A stretch of DNA of 64,000 nucleotides, taken from contig JAUCGB010000001.1 in assembly GCA_030377895.1 (NCBI GenBank), positions 24,547-88,546 of the forward strand, in the 5' to 3' direction. Below, one piece after another: positions 52,876 through 62,253 of the stretch; position 1 is the first letter of the stretch, and each line of letters starts with the position of its first letter. The position numbers and the translations under genes were made by a program. The notes beneath the pieces were generated by a model that saw only the letters and a program-made list of their open reading frames with translations, was not told the DNA's origin and searched no databases. Source of the DNA: Anaerolineales bacterium HSG24. Lineage in GTDB: Bacteria; Chloroflexota; Anaerolineae; 4572-78; J111.

Positions 52876-54225
52876 CTATTTTAAATCAAGCAGTTTCTCC
52901 TTGGCTCGTGTTAGGTAAAGGCTAGCCGCGGTGTCACTCGGATTTATTCTTAACACTCGCTCAAAATAATCTTTGGCGGAAGCAAAATCGTTATCATAAT
53001 ATAATGCTAATCCTTCCTCAAATTCGGCTTTTGTTTTCCGATTCATGGAGATGGTCATCTCTGACGCGCCGTCGAATACCTCAAAAACCGATACCTCTTT
53101 ACTTTTCCCCTTAACTTGGACATGACCCAAAAAACGGGTATTATATTGACCTGGATTACTTAGCTCGCGGTAGGTACTTTCACTTAAAATCAGCATGGAT
53201 TGATACTGCTTGGTCAACGATTCGACCCGAGAGGCGAGGTTAACCGCATCAGAAATAACTGTCCCTTCCATGCGCTCCGCCTCACCGACAGTACCAAGCA
53301 TGACTCGGCCAGTATGTAGGCCAATACCGATTTTAATGGCAAAGCCACCTGCCTCTTGCCAACTTTGGTTATATTTGGAAAGTCGTTTCAAAATGGCGAT
53401 TGAGGCTTTCACCGCGTCATCAGCCGGACCGGGGAACAAGGCCATAATCGCATCACCGATATATTTGTCGATAAAGCCGCCATGCTGACGGATGACTGGC
53501 CCGATTAAACTGAAATAGGTATTGATAAAGTTAAAGTTTTCGCGAGGAGTCATCTGTTCCGAAATGGTAGTAAAAGAACGAATATCGGAAAAAAAGATGG
53601 TCATGTCCATTTGAACATGGTCGCCAAGTTGCACATCAACAATACTGTGTTGTTTGAGGAGTTTCAAGAACTCCTGCGGCACAAACCGTCGATAGGCGGT
53701 GTTGATTCTACGCAGGCCATCATACGCAGAACGACGTTTGGCAATCTCGGCCTCCAAATCGGCATTAGCATGAGCCAAATCAGAACCCCGTTGAGAAACC
53801 CGTTGCTGAGACAGATTTTTGGCAGCCTCTAGCCGTCGCTGTAAACGACGAATCGTCAGGTGTGTGTTAATCCGAGCCATGACCTCTTCCTGATGAAAGG
53901 GTTTGGTTACATAATCAACCGCGCCGGATTGAAATCCCTTAATTTTATCCTCAGTTTCAGATAGCGCAGTGACGAAGATGATGGGTATATCTTTGGTACG
54001 GCTATCGGCTTTCAAACGCCGACAAGTCTCATAACCATCAATACCAGGCATCATAATATCCAATAATACAATATCTGGCTGAGAATATTTAATCTGCTCT
54101 AACGCATCGGCTCCATCTTCTGCGACTAACACAGAATATCCTGCATCATCCAAATAATCAAACAAAACATCTAAGTTGGTCGGATTATCATCAACAATTA
54201 AAACTTGTCCCCTATTCGTTATCAT
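52876..54225 (-). CDS. Receiver-class III adenylate/guanylate cyclase
   Basis: 449 residues. An N-terminal receiver (about 7-122) has DD at 12-13, Asp56 in IVLLDIMMPG and Lys in VTKPF. A coiled coil follows (about 125-170). The catalytic domain (about 200-370) carries the metal-binding Asp residues in FFSDIRSFTTISEQM and KYIGDAIMALF, and transition-state residues in the DAVNLASRVESL segment. It makes a cyclic nucleotide, probably cAMP, in response to phosphorylation. The last 50 residues are TPR-like. AAGGA precedes the ATG. Its likely donors are the hybrid kinases immediately upstream. Confidence 0.93.
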   Translation of the reverse strand: MITNRGQVLIVDDNPTNLDVLFDYLDDAGYSVLVAEDGADALEQIKYSQPDIVLLDIMMPGIDGYETCRRLKADSRTKDIPIIFVTALSETEDKIKGFQSGAVDYVTKPFHQEEVMARINTHLTIRRLQRRLEAAKNLSQQRVSQRGSDLAHANADLEAEIAKRRSAYDGLRRINTAYRRFVPQEFLKLLKQHSIVDVQLGDHVQMDMTIFFSDIRSFTTISEQMTPRENFNFINTYFSLIGPVIRQHGGFIDKYIGDAIMALFPGPADDAVKASIAILKRLSKYNQSWQEAGGFAIKIGIGLHTGRVMLGTVGEAERMEGTVISDAVNLASRVESLTKQYQSMLILSESTYRELSNPGQYNTRFLGHVQVKGKSKEVSVFEVFDGASEMTISMNRKTKAEFEEGLALYYDNDFASAKDYFERVLRINPSDTAASLYLTRAKEKLLDLK

Positions 54226-54470
54226 CAGGTATTATCCTTTATTTAGATTCTTGATAAAAATAAGAGTTTATCGATTCATAGAACTACAGATTTTCACGGA
54301 AAAACGATAAACTTCTGAAAAAGTTTGTAGTAGGCACTTTAGTGCCTTTGAAGGCGATGAATCGCCTACTACAAACCGTGTTGACTCTTATGATCAAGAG
54401 TTCGTAGTAGGTACTTTAGTGCCTTTGAAGGCGATGAATCGCCTACTACAAACCGTGTTAACTCTTATGA
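54226..54470. other. Gap between kinase and cyclase genes
   Basis: Filled by a tandem pair of family Y palindromes. No promoter recognised. Confidence 0.7.
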
Positions 54471-54473
54471 TCA
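54327..54473. repeat. Tandem family Y palindromes, 77-bp period
   Basis: Two units, each GTAGTAGG...GCCTACTAC followed by AAACCGTGTT and ACTCTTATGATCA, starting at 54327 and 54404. The last bases overlap the stop codon of the upstream kinase gene. Confidence 0.88.
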
Positions 54474-56624
54474 TTCAACATACGATAGTAATAGTTCGCG
54501 GATTTGCTTAACCCGATACCGTTTGACTAAATCCCGAATCTGGTTAGCAAACGGTTTATATTTATGGTTGACAGTTTCTAGCTCTGTCACCTCATGCCGA
54601 ATTCGCTTAATATCCCCTCGCTTCGCCAACTCAAGCAGAGTTTGCAACACAGCATCGGGTGGGCCAATTATAGCCCTGTCGTCATTATCAGTAGGTTGCG
54701 CTTCAGCTTTATCAGCCTCTTTTGCTTTATAAATCCAAGTTAAATTCAAGTGCGCTTGGAGAGTCTGAAAAAGATGAGAAAAAGAAAGTGGTTTCGTCAA
54801 AAAATCATCACAGCCAACCTGTTGACATTCCAGTCGATCTTCCTCAAAAGCTCGGCCCGATAAAGCGATAATAATTGTGTCTTTTATAGCCGTATCTTGC
54901 CGAATCTGTTTCGTCGCTTCCAAACCATTTATACCCGGCATCATAATATCCATCAAAACAACATCTGGAGATTCTTTTCTAATTTGGTCGATAGCCTGTT
55001 GTCCATTAGTCGCTTGGATAATGTTAAATTGTAACAGCCTTAGCATGTTTGATAAAACTAGTCGATTGTCAGCTTTATCATCAACCACAAGCACTTTGCG
55101 ACGCGCTCCCTTGTAACCAATAATCGATTGCTGAGAGCGAGGTATTTTTTTCAATGTTTTATTAACCACAGGCAAATCAAGGTCAAACCAAAAGGTACTG
55201 CCCTCTCCTAAATTGCTCTGCACGTTCAAGTCTCCCCCCATCATACTAACCAACTGTTGGCAAATAGACAACCCCAAGCCCGTTCCTTCGGCGGTAGAAT
55301 GTTGCTTGGATAAGTGGCGATGAAAGGGTTCAAAAAGTTGAGTTATATCATCAGATTCAATGCCAACTCCTGTATCAGCCACTTGAAAACGAAGTTTCTT
55401 GTGCCAGTACCCTACCATAAGAGTTATTTGTCCTTCATCAGTGAATTTAATCGCGTTGTCTAATAAATTCGTCAAAACTTGATGAAGCCGCAACTCATCA
55501 GCCCGCACCACCGCGGGAATATCTGATGTTGTTTCAAAAATAAATTCAAGATTCTGCCTCGTGGCTCGCTTTTGTGTGGTCTGAGCCAACCTAGACAAAA
55601 ATTCTGGAAGCTCCATTTTAGTCGGCTTAAGATTCAGGTGTCCGGCTTCGACTTTAGATATGTCCAACACATCATTAATCAAACTGAGTAGATGTTTGCC
55701 ATTCTCTTCAATCGAAGTGATTGCTCCCTGTTGACGTTCAGTTAAGGTTTGGTCGCGGTTGAGAATTTGAGCATACCCTAAAATACCGTTTAGCGGCGTG
55801 CGGAGTTCATGGCTCATATTAGCCAAAAACTCGCTTTTGGCTTTATTGGCCGCTTCTGCCGTCTCTTTAGCCGTTAGCATGGCCGCTTCAATATCTTTAC
55901 GCTCACTATTCTCCTGACGGAGACGGTCGTTGGTCAAACTCAATTCGGCGGTTCTGCGCTCGACCATCTTTTCCAAATTATCAATAAAGCGAATATTCTC
56001 TAAAATTGGGGCGACCAACACCGGCAAAGTTCGATACATATCTAGCTCTATTTGCTTAAAACGATGAGGTTTAGCCCAATAAAAAACGAGTAAGCCGACC
56101 CAACGTCCCCCCTGTGTCAACGGAACGAGGGCTAAGGCCATGATTCCCAAGGCAAAAAATATGTCCCGCACCGTATCATCTAACACCTTATCGGTGAGGA
56201 GGTTGGTGATGAATTGAGGTTGAAAGCCAGCACCTTTTATACCCGCAAAGGGGAATTGAGACATATACTCAGAGATATTCGTCGAATCACTAAAAATTGT
56301 GGAGTCGGGAGGAGACCATACCGCCACAATTTCTGCACTTTCCGGTTGCTGATTATCGACATAATGCAGAGTGGTTAACATCACCTGTCCAATCTCGCAT
56401 AGTGGTGTGACGGCCTGTATAACCGCCTCATTCGTCCGAGCCAAATTTAGCTCACGACTAATCCGGTAGAGAAGTTGCGAATCTAAATCAATCGGCACAG
56501 CCGTCGAGATTTGGTTTTGAGGTGATTGTTCAATTGCTGTTTCTAACTTGGCAAGCTGTTCACGAACGAGATGGAGTTGATGGAGAAGTTCAGCTTTACT
56601 AATTGTTGATTCATTCTTTACCAT
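54471..56624 (-). CDS. Hybrid histidine kinase (GAF-like, HisKA, HATPase, receiver)
   Basis: 717 residues, soluble. An N-terminal GAF-like domain (about 45-215; [17 protein letters not shown]) resembles those of the kinases at 1-2340 and 57016-59847. It is followed by a coiled coil, HisKA with His272 in [14 protein letters not shown], HATPase with [19 protein letters not shown], and a receiver with Asp559 in [13 protein letters not shown]. The C-terminal 100 residues are helical, with [15 protein letters not shown], like the helical tails of cyanobacterial hybrid kinases; no clear Hpt His was found. It may feed the receiver-cyclase gene downstream on the same strand. Confidence 0.94.
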   Translation of the reverse strand: MVKNESTISKAELLHQLHLVREQLAKLETAIEQSPQNQISTAVPIDLDSQLLYRISRELNLARTNEAVIQAVTPLCEIGQVMLTTLHYVDNQQPESAEIVAVWSPPDSTIFSDSTNISEYMSQFPFAGIKGAGFQPQFITNLLTDKVLDDTVRDIFFALGIMALALVPLTQGGRWVGLLVFYWAKPHRFKQIELDMYRTLPVLVAPILENIRFIDNLEKMVERRTAELSLTNDRLRQENSERKDIEAAMLTAKETAEAANKAKSEFLANMSHELRTPLNGILGYAQILNRDQTLTERQQGAITSIEENGKHLLSLINDVLDISKVEAGHLNLKPTKMELPEFLSRLAQTTQKRATRQNLEFIFETTSDIPAVVRADELRLHQVLTNLLDNAIKFTDEGQITLMVGYWHKKLRFQVADTGVGIESDDITQLFEPFHRHLSKQHSTAEGTGLGLSICQQLVSMMGGDLNVQSNLGEGSTFWFDLDLPVVNKTLKKIPRSQQSIIGYKGARRKVLVVDDKADNRLVLSNMLRLLQFNIIQATNGQQAIDQIRKESPDVVLMDIMMPGINGLEATKQIRQDTAIKDTIIIALSGRAFEEDRLECQQVGCDDFLTKPLSFSHLFQTLQAHLNLTWIYKAKEADKAEAQPTDNDDRAIIGPPDAVLQTLLELAKRGDIKRIRHEVTELETVNHKYKPFANQIRDLVKRYRVKQIRELLLSYVE

Positions 56625-56712
56625 ATTAAATTGCCCCTTAGCACTATTATAAGCCTACAAACGTTAAAGGTAAACGGGAGTTTTTACCCAATTTTATGAT
56701 TCAGACACTTAG

Positions 56713-57009
56713 TACCCGACAAAAATTTTTATCCTGAACTAATTAGGAATGAGCATTTGCGTCGGAGATTATGGTAGGGGCTAGGCAGGGCGGTCTAGAC
56801 TTGGAATGTGCGACCATCTCCGCTCCGCCCCTGCCTCGCCCGTCATTCCGTGGATTCAGGGCGAGGCAAGGCGGATTGGAGTTCTGATTTCAAACCAACG
56901 CTACACCGCCTGGCCTAGCCCCTACGATTGCCAAACGCACAACTTATTTAGGACTCATTCCTAACACTGTGTTCCTGTTTTAGCCTTCCCTAAACTACTT
57001 TGTCGGGTA
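56713..57009. repeat. Family S element split by family L
   Basis: Left part TACCCGACA ... GAACTAATTA and right part ACACTGTGTTCCTG ... TGTCGGGTA match the two ends of family S. The CACAGAG stem is mostly absent, as in the short copy at 59938-60050. Confidence 0.82.
56746..56961 (-). mobile_element. Family L element inserted in family S
   Basis: 216 bp, GGAATGAGCATTTGCG to GGACTCATTCC, flanked by TA (56744-56745 and 56962-56963). Inverse orientation relative to 3665-3896. Confidence 0.82.
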
Positions 57010-57015
57010 ACAAGT

Positions 57016-59847
57016 TCACACAGGCAGTTCTAGTGTGAATTTGGTTCCCCGACCAATCTCACTCTCACAGCTAATTTTACCGCCCAAAGTTTGGGTCACC
57101 AAATTATAGACAATGTGCAACCCTAAACCACTTCCCCCTTGACTGCGCGCCGTGGTGAAAAATGGCTCAAATATCTTCTCCAGATTTTCCGGTGTAATGC
57201 CAACTCCGTCATCCTGATACACAATCGTCACCCAATCCTGTTCTGGCATAATCATAAACTGGATATTGCCCAGGTCGTCATCTTCGTAGGCATGGCGCAA
57301 CGAGTTGATAACCAAGTTGGAAACGACCTGCGAAAATGCACCCGGAAAACTGTTCAAGATCAATTGCCGATCTCCGCCAACTGTAACCTGATGTTTCGTT
57401 CGTTTCATAACATGGCGCAAACTCAACAGAATCTCTTCGATGTAGGCACTCACCAGAAAATCTCGACGCTCTAGGCTGGTTTGGTCAACGGCGACCTGCT
57501 TAAAACTTTGCACTAGTTCCGCCGCTCGGTTTAGGTTATTCAAAATAAGCCGACTGCTTTCTCGGGCTGTTTGCAAATATTCCTTTAAAACCGATACCTT
57601 AATCTTACCCGTTTTGACCATGTTGACAACCTTTTCAGTTTCATGTTGCAACAGAGAAGCCATCGACACCCCGATACCAACCGGCGTGTTAATCTCATGA
57701 GCCACTCCGGCCACGAGGCTACCCAAAGCGGCCATTTTTTCCGATTCAACCAGTTGGGACTGAGTTGATTGGAGATTCCCCAAGGCTGTGGTCAACTCCG
57801 CAGTTCGGGCCGCGACCTCATCCTCCAAAATGCGATTATAGTTCGACATGCGCTCTTCCATCAACTTGCGCTGAGTGATGTCTTGCAAAATCGTGGCGAA
57901 CTGTCCCCGCGCCGGAGAGAATACCGAGACACGGACAACCTTCTTGGTCAATTCATGTACCGCTTCAAACGAGGTGGTTTCGGCGGAGTCAGTGACCCAA
58001 TGATAAGTTCCTAAATAACGCAATACCGACGTGCCATACACATCACTGGCCTTTTGGTTGATTACATCTTCTCTTTTTAGGCCAGTCATGGCTTCGTAGG
58101 TTGGGTTGAGATCGGTAAATTTGTAATCAACGGGTCGCCCCAAATCGTCATAAATCATTTCAAACAAGGCCATTGCCTCATTCATTGAGACATAGAGCGA
58201 GTAGAACTTCTTCTCGCTTTCAATCATGGCCTCTTCGGCCTTTTTTAGCTCAGTAATATTATGATTGATGGCCGCTAAAGCATGTGGTTGCTGGTGTTGA
58301 TCCCGAATCAAGAACATGGAGGCTTGCATCGGCACGGCCACCCCGTCGATTCGTCGATGGGGCATAAACCCTTGCCATGCCTCCCGCTTAAACACCTTTT
58401 CCAGACGAACACTGTTTAGTCGGCTCAATTGCTCTTCTGGCACGAGTTTGCTGATAGGTAGCCCGATAATTTCATCCCCATGCCCCATGCTCCGTTGATA
58501 TGAGACATTGGCATACGTGATCCGACCCTCTAAATCAGCCACTAAAATGCCGTCTGGTGCGTTTTCGACCAACGTTTTGAAGGTGCGTAACTCTTTCTCT
58601 GCCCGCCGACGCTGACTGATCTCCTCGCGTAAGTCGGTTGCTTGCTGGCGAGCTTGCTCAAACAGGTTGGCGTTGTGCAAGGTGATGGCGACCTGATTGG
58701 CTAACGATTGCAAAAGATTAGCATCCCCTTCATCCAAGGCATCCACTTCATCCTGTTGCACATCCAACACCCCAACCACCCTATCTTCAACAATAATCGG
58801 CACGGCCATTTCTGACCGAGTCTCAGGCAGTAAGGGATTGGGCAACCATGCTAAGTCGGTTTTCACATCAGCGGTGGTGATAACTCGCTGTTTACGAGCG
58901 GCCTGAGCCACCAAACTGGTTTCCATATTGAGTAGAATGGTATGGTTCTGTTCCTTGAGCAGAATCCCGGCCTCTCCCACCCCGGCCTGCATTACGAGAT
59001 TTTTGCGTTGTTCATCAACAATGTAAACTTGAGTATGATAATAGCCAAAATTGCTATCAACCTGTTTGACCAGTTCGGTCAACAGTTCATCAAAATCGAG
59101 GATGGCGTTTAAGCGACTGCTCAACGTGGCGATCACTTGCAAGCGATGGGTTCTACTGATAATCAGTTCCTCCAAATGCAGGTGATAGGCTTCCAACTCC
59201 TTTTCGGTACGTTTCCGCTCGGCAATCTCTTGGCTCAGTTTGGCTGTCCGGTCATCAACCATCTGCTCCAAATTTTTGACCAATCGCCGATTCTCCAGTG
59301 TGGGTGCGGCCAGTCCCATCAAGGCATGGTATATCTCAATTTCATGAGGGGCAAATTGATACGGAGCATCCCAGATAAACTGAATATTGCCCACCCACCG
59401 CTCAGACTGCGTCAGCGGGATAATTACCCAAGCACAGTTACCAATCGTTTCAAAAATCTCACGAGTCTCATCACCAACCTGCGGGGCGGTCAACATGTTG
59501 CTTATCAGCAACGGTTGATTCGGATCCGTCATGAACAGTTGGGCCAAGGGGAACTCAGGCAGGTGAAAACGAGTGCCAACCGGAAAATCGGTTGTTTCGT
59601 TATCGGTCGTATCAATCGTCGCCACCACCTCAATCCAGGCCGGTTCAGCCTGATCATCAAGGTCGATGTAATAGAGAACGGCTTTGGTCGCCCCCGCATT
59701 TAGAGCCGGTTGCGCCAATATTTGAAGTAACTCCAGTTCGTTAGAGGTGGTGTTTAAGCCTCGACTGATTTGGAATAACATGTCGGTGGTTTGCTGAGCC
59801 GCTTCCAACTCAACAATCCGCGCTTCTAAATCAACGTTTGAGGTCAT
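57016..59847 (-). CDS. GAF-GAF-PAS-PAS sensor histidine kinase
   Basis: 943 residues from the ATG at 59845-59847, eight bases after AGAGGAG; a Met three codons earlier abuts the ribosome site and is less likely. Order: GAF-like domain (about 20-190, VIPLTQSERWVGNIQFIW), coiled coil, GAF (about 240-400), PAS (about 420-535, NAPDGILVADLEGRITYAN), PAS (about 545-660), long coiled coil, HisKA with His717 in GVAHEINTPVG, and HATPase with DDGVGITPENLEKIF and GSGLGLHIVYNLV. Cytoplasmic. No receiver domain of its own; the cyclase at 52876-54225 or the hybrid kinase next to it may be its partner. Confidence 0.94.
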   Translation of the reverse strand: MTSNVDLEARIVELEAAQQTTDMLFQISRGLNTTSNELELLQILAQPALNAGATKAVLYYIDLDDQAEPAWIEVVATIDTTDNETTDFPVGTRFHLPEFPLAQLFMTDPNQPLLISNMLTAPQVGDETREIFETIGNCAWVIIPLTQSERWVGNIQFIWDAPYQFAPHEIEIYHALMGLAAPTLENRRLVKNLEQMVDDRTAKLSQEIAERKRTEKELEAYHLHLEELIISRTHRLQVIATLSSRLNAILDFDELLTELVKQVDSNFGYYHTQVYIVDEQRKNLVMQAGVGEAGILLKEQNHTILLNMETSLVAQAARKQRVITTADVKTDLAWLPNPLLPETRSEMAVPIIVEDRVVGVLDVQQDEVDALDEGDANLLQSLANQVAITLHNANLFEQARQQATDLREEISQRRRAEKELRTFKTLVENAPDGILVADLEGRITYANVSYQRSMGHGDEIIGLPISKLVPEEQLSRLNSVRLEKVFKREAWQGFMPHRRIDGVAVPMQASMFLIRDQHQQPHALAAINHNITELKKAEEAMIESEKKFYSLYVSMNEAMALFEMIYDDLGRPVDYKFTDLNPTYEAMTGLKREDVINQKASDVYGTSVLRYLGTYHWVTDSAETTSFEAVHELTKKVVRVSVFSPARGQFATILQDITQRKLMEERMSNYNRILEDEVAARTAELTTALGNLQSTQSQLVESEKMAALGSLVAGVAHEINTPVGIGVSMASLLQHETEKVVNMVKTGKIKVSVLKEYLQTARESSRLILNNLNRAAELVQSFKQVAVDQTSLERRDFLVSAYIEEILLSLRHVMKRTKHQVTVGGDRQLILNSFPGAFSQVVSNLVINSLRHAYEDDDLGNIQFMIMPEQDWVTIVYQDDGVGITPENLEKIFEPFFTTARSQGGSGLGLHIVYNLVTQTLGGKISCESEIGRGTKFTLELPV

Positions 59848-59937
59848 GAGAGTCATCTCCTCTTGTGGTTATATCTCCATTATATCCCATCCTGATGCTA
59901 TTTGTAAAAAAATAATTGGCTCACTAGGAGTTCCTAG

Positions 59938-60050
59938 TACCCGACAGCCTGAACTAATTAACACGGAGTTCCTCTGTGTTACTGTTTTAACTCTCTCGAA
60001 ACCAGTTTGTCGGGTAGCAAGTTAGTTCAGGCTAAATGTTTTGTCGGGTA
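59938..60050. repeat. Short family S element with doubled right end
   Basis: TACCCGACA, short AACACGGAG/CTCTGTGTT stem, TGTCGGGTA at 60008-60016 and again at 60042-60050. Confidence 0.8.
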
Positions 60051-60178
60051 CAAAGGTAGGCGATTCAGGCGATTCAGCGATTCGCCCATGGGCGATCATC
60101 TTGGAAGCACCAGCCTGTCAAATCCTTGACGCTGGCACTCAAAGGGTATATCATACCGACCACAATAGGTCAGCACTA

Positions 60179-60515
60179 CCGTTTTTCAGATAAACATTTT
60201 CAGAGTCAGGCTATCAACGTAAGCCGAGACATGTAGCACATGCTTCAGCCTGTGCCGCACAGTCTAAAGACTGTGTTACGATATTATCCGTCGCACGTTA
60301 AGTTGGTAGCCCATAGGTCACCTTCCCGCAAGTTCAGGCTATCAACGTAAGCCGAGACATGTAGCACATGCTTCAGCCTGTGCCGCACAGTCTAAAGACT
60401 GTGTTACGATATTATCCGTCGCACGTTAAGTTGGTAGCCCATAGGTCACCTTCCCGCAAGTTTAGAACTTGCGGGAAGGTTGGGCTTAAATCGAAAACCA
60501 TTACCTGAAGAATTG
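60179..60515. mobile_element. Composite family T element holding a duplicated family J unit
   Basis: Left end GTTTTTCAGATAAACATTTT and right end GAAAACCATTACCTGAAG with TA on both sides (60177-60178 and 60516-60517). Inside, a family J sequence and part of the CCTTCCCGCAAGTT arm are present twice. Confidence 0.8.
60206..60461. repeat. 128-bp tandem duplication
   Basis: Units 60206-60333 and 60334-60461 look identical. Each begins TCAGGCTATCAACG and ends CACCTTCCCGCAAGT. The first 100 bases of each match the family J element at 33503-33605. Confidence 0.93.
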
Positions 60516-60550
60516 TAACCTTAATGACATTGACCGAGAGGAGATCACGC

Positions 60551-62170
60551 ATGTCCCGTCTAATTATCACCATCCTTATCTATTCAATATTAATCGCGGC
60601 CTGTAGTTCGCCCAACTCATCACCGGAATTGCCGCCGGAAATTGCTGAAACTGACCCCACGGAGCAAACCGAGCAAGCGGAAGAAGCAAAATTTGAGACA
60701 GGCCCTACCGCCACCATCACCCAAACACCGGCCCCCACCGTCTCAGTGCCGACCTCTACATCGACCAGCGTTAAACTACCTACGCCGCTTCCGACCAAAA
60801 CATCTTCACCCACCAAAACATCTTCACCCACTAAAACAAAACAGTCTACCGTCGCCACCCCTATCGCCACGCCTGAATCATTGATCCATACCGTTGTCAA
60901 AGGGGAGACCTTATACTCCATCGCCTTCGATTTTGGCTTGACCATCCCGCAGTTAGTCGAGGCCAATGGCGTGGACGAGAATGATTTTCTCAGCATTGGA
61001 CAAACGCTCATCATCCCAGAAATTCCAGAAGTTCCAGATGAACCAGAAGCTCCAGATGTTCCAGATGACCCCACCGAAGAGGCCCTGCCCGCCACGGCTC
61101 AAGCGGTTCTGTCCGATACGGTGACAATTAGTGACACCACGCAAGCGGCAAGCGATTCTGATGAACGTAGCGCAGATGATGCCACCGCGCCCGTTCAGAC
61201 CTACACTGGCCCACCCCTGCCCGATATTAAGCATGCCCCGAACATCAACCCGCTCACTGGCTTACCTGTTGATGACTCGACCGTTTTAGAGCGTCGGCCC
61301 ATCTTAATCCGCATCGGCAACGATATTGGAGCGCGGCAGTCGCAGGCCGGATTCAATCAGGCTGAGGTGGTATATGAAGAGATTACCGAATGGTGGATTA
61401 CTAGATTTACGGCCATATTCCTCTCCGAAACGCCGGCTGTGGTCGCCCCGATTCGCTCGGCTCGGTTGATTAATGTTCTGATGGCTCCCCAATATCAGGG
61501 CGCGTTGGCCCACTCCGGTGGCTCAGACCCGGTACGATGGGAGATTTCTCAAGCCCCATTTGTTAATTTGGACGAGTTTTACAACCCCGCCCCCTATTTT
61601 TATCGGCCTAACCAAGGCTGGCAAACTCGCTTGGCGATTGATGTGCAAGCCACTCGTGACTATCTAGTCGCCAAAAATAAAGAGCGCGATGTTGACCTGC
61701 TCGGCTTCCGTTTTTCTGACACCGCTCCGAGTGGCGAGTCTGCCCAAAACGTCTACATCCCCTATCCTCGCTCCACCAGTTCAACCGAATGGCGATATAA
61801 TCCGGCCAGTGGACGGTATCAGCGCTGGATTGCTGGCTCGCCGTTGATGGATGCCAACGATGGGCAACAGGTCTCGGCGGCCAATGTGATTGTCTATTTT
61901 GCCCCCCATCAAGAGACCGACATTATCGAAGATTCCAACGGAGCGACGGCCATTCGCATGCTCATCAATGGTCAAGGCACAGCCATGTTCTTCCGTGATG
62001 GCGTGGTCAACGAGGGCTTTTGGCGAACTGACGGCAATCGTCCTCCTTACTTCATCCACGCCAATGGCGCGCCCTACGACCTCAAACCGGGCAACAGTTG
62101 GATTCAAGTTGTGCCGACCTACTACACCATCGGGATCAACGACCCCGACCAAGCCAGTTCAAAACCGTAG
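60551..62170 (+). CDS. LysM and DUF3048 domain lipoprotein
   Basis: 539 residues from the ATG at 60551, preceded by GAGGAG. The lipobox LIAAC near residue 17 marks a lipoprotein. A Thr/Pro/Ser-rich spacer (about 25-110) contains exact TKTSSP repeats. A LysM domain (about 115-160; HTVVKGETLYSIAFDFGL, DFLSIGQTLIIPE) would bind peptidoglycan-type glycans. After a second acidic and Pro-rich linker, a DUF3048 domain (about 235-530) begins INPLTGLPVDD and includes APIRSARLINVLMAPQYQG and AHSGGSDPVRW. DUF3048 has no proven reaction; it is common in Chloroflexota and Firmicutes envelope proteins. Confidence 0.92.
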   Translation: MSRLIITILIYSILIAACSSPNSSPELPPEIAETDPTEQTEQAEEAKFETGPTATITQTPAPTVSVPTSTSTSVKLPTPLPTKTSSPTKTSSPTKTKQSTVATPIATPESLIHTVVKGETLYSIAFDFGLTIPQLVEANGVDENDFLSIGQTLIIPEIPEVPDEPEAPDVPDDPTEEALPATAQAVLSDTVTISDTTQAASDSDERSADDATAPVQTYTGPPLPDIKHAPNINPLTGLPVDDSTVLERRPILIRIGNDIGARQSQAGFNQAEVVYEEITEWWITRFTAIFLSETPAVVAPIRSARLINVLMAPQYQGALAHSGGSDPVRWEISQAPFVNLDEFYNPAPYFYRPNQGWQTRLAIDVQATRDYLVAKNKERDVDLLGFRFSDTAPSGESAQNVYIPYPRSTSSTEWRYNPASGRYQRWIAGSPLMDANDGQQVSAANVIVYFAPHQETDIIEDSNGATAIRMLINGQGTAMFFRDGVVNEGFWRTDGNRPPYFIHANGAPYDLKPGNSWIQVVPTYYTIGINDPDQASSKP

Positions 62171-62176
62171 GCAAAT

Positions 62177-62249
62177 ATGCGAATATGCAAATATGCGAAT
62201 GGACGACCATTTGCCCATTCGCATATTCGCATATTCGCCCATTCGCCCT
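62177..62249. repeat. GCGAATATGC palindrome
   Basis: GCGAATATGCAAATATGCG and CGCATATTCGCATATTCGC mirror each other around GGACGACCATTTGCCC. It fills the gap between the two genes and reaches the ribosome-binding region of the next. Confidence 0.75.
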
Positions 62250-62253
62250 ATCT

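Larger units (their letters stand above)
56625..57015. other. Intergenic region made of nested repeats
   Basis: Mostly a family S element (56713-57009) split by a family L element (56746-56961). Confidence 0.85.
59848..60550. other. Repeat-dense intergenic region
   Basis: Divergent promoter region for the kinase and the lipoprotein. Contains a short family S element (59938-60050) and a large composite family T element (60179-60515). No gene seen. Confidence 0.8.

Noticed and set aside
54327..54473. CRISPR-like unit in the two 77-bp repeats
   Set aside because: Only two units, each itself a palindrome found singly elsewhere.
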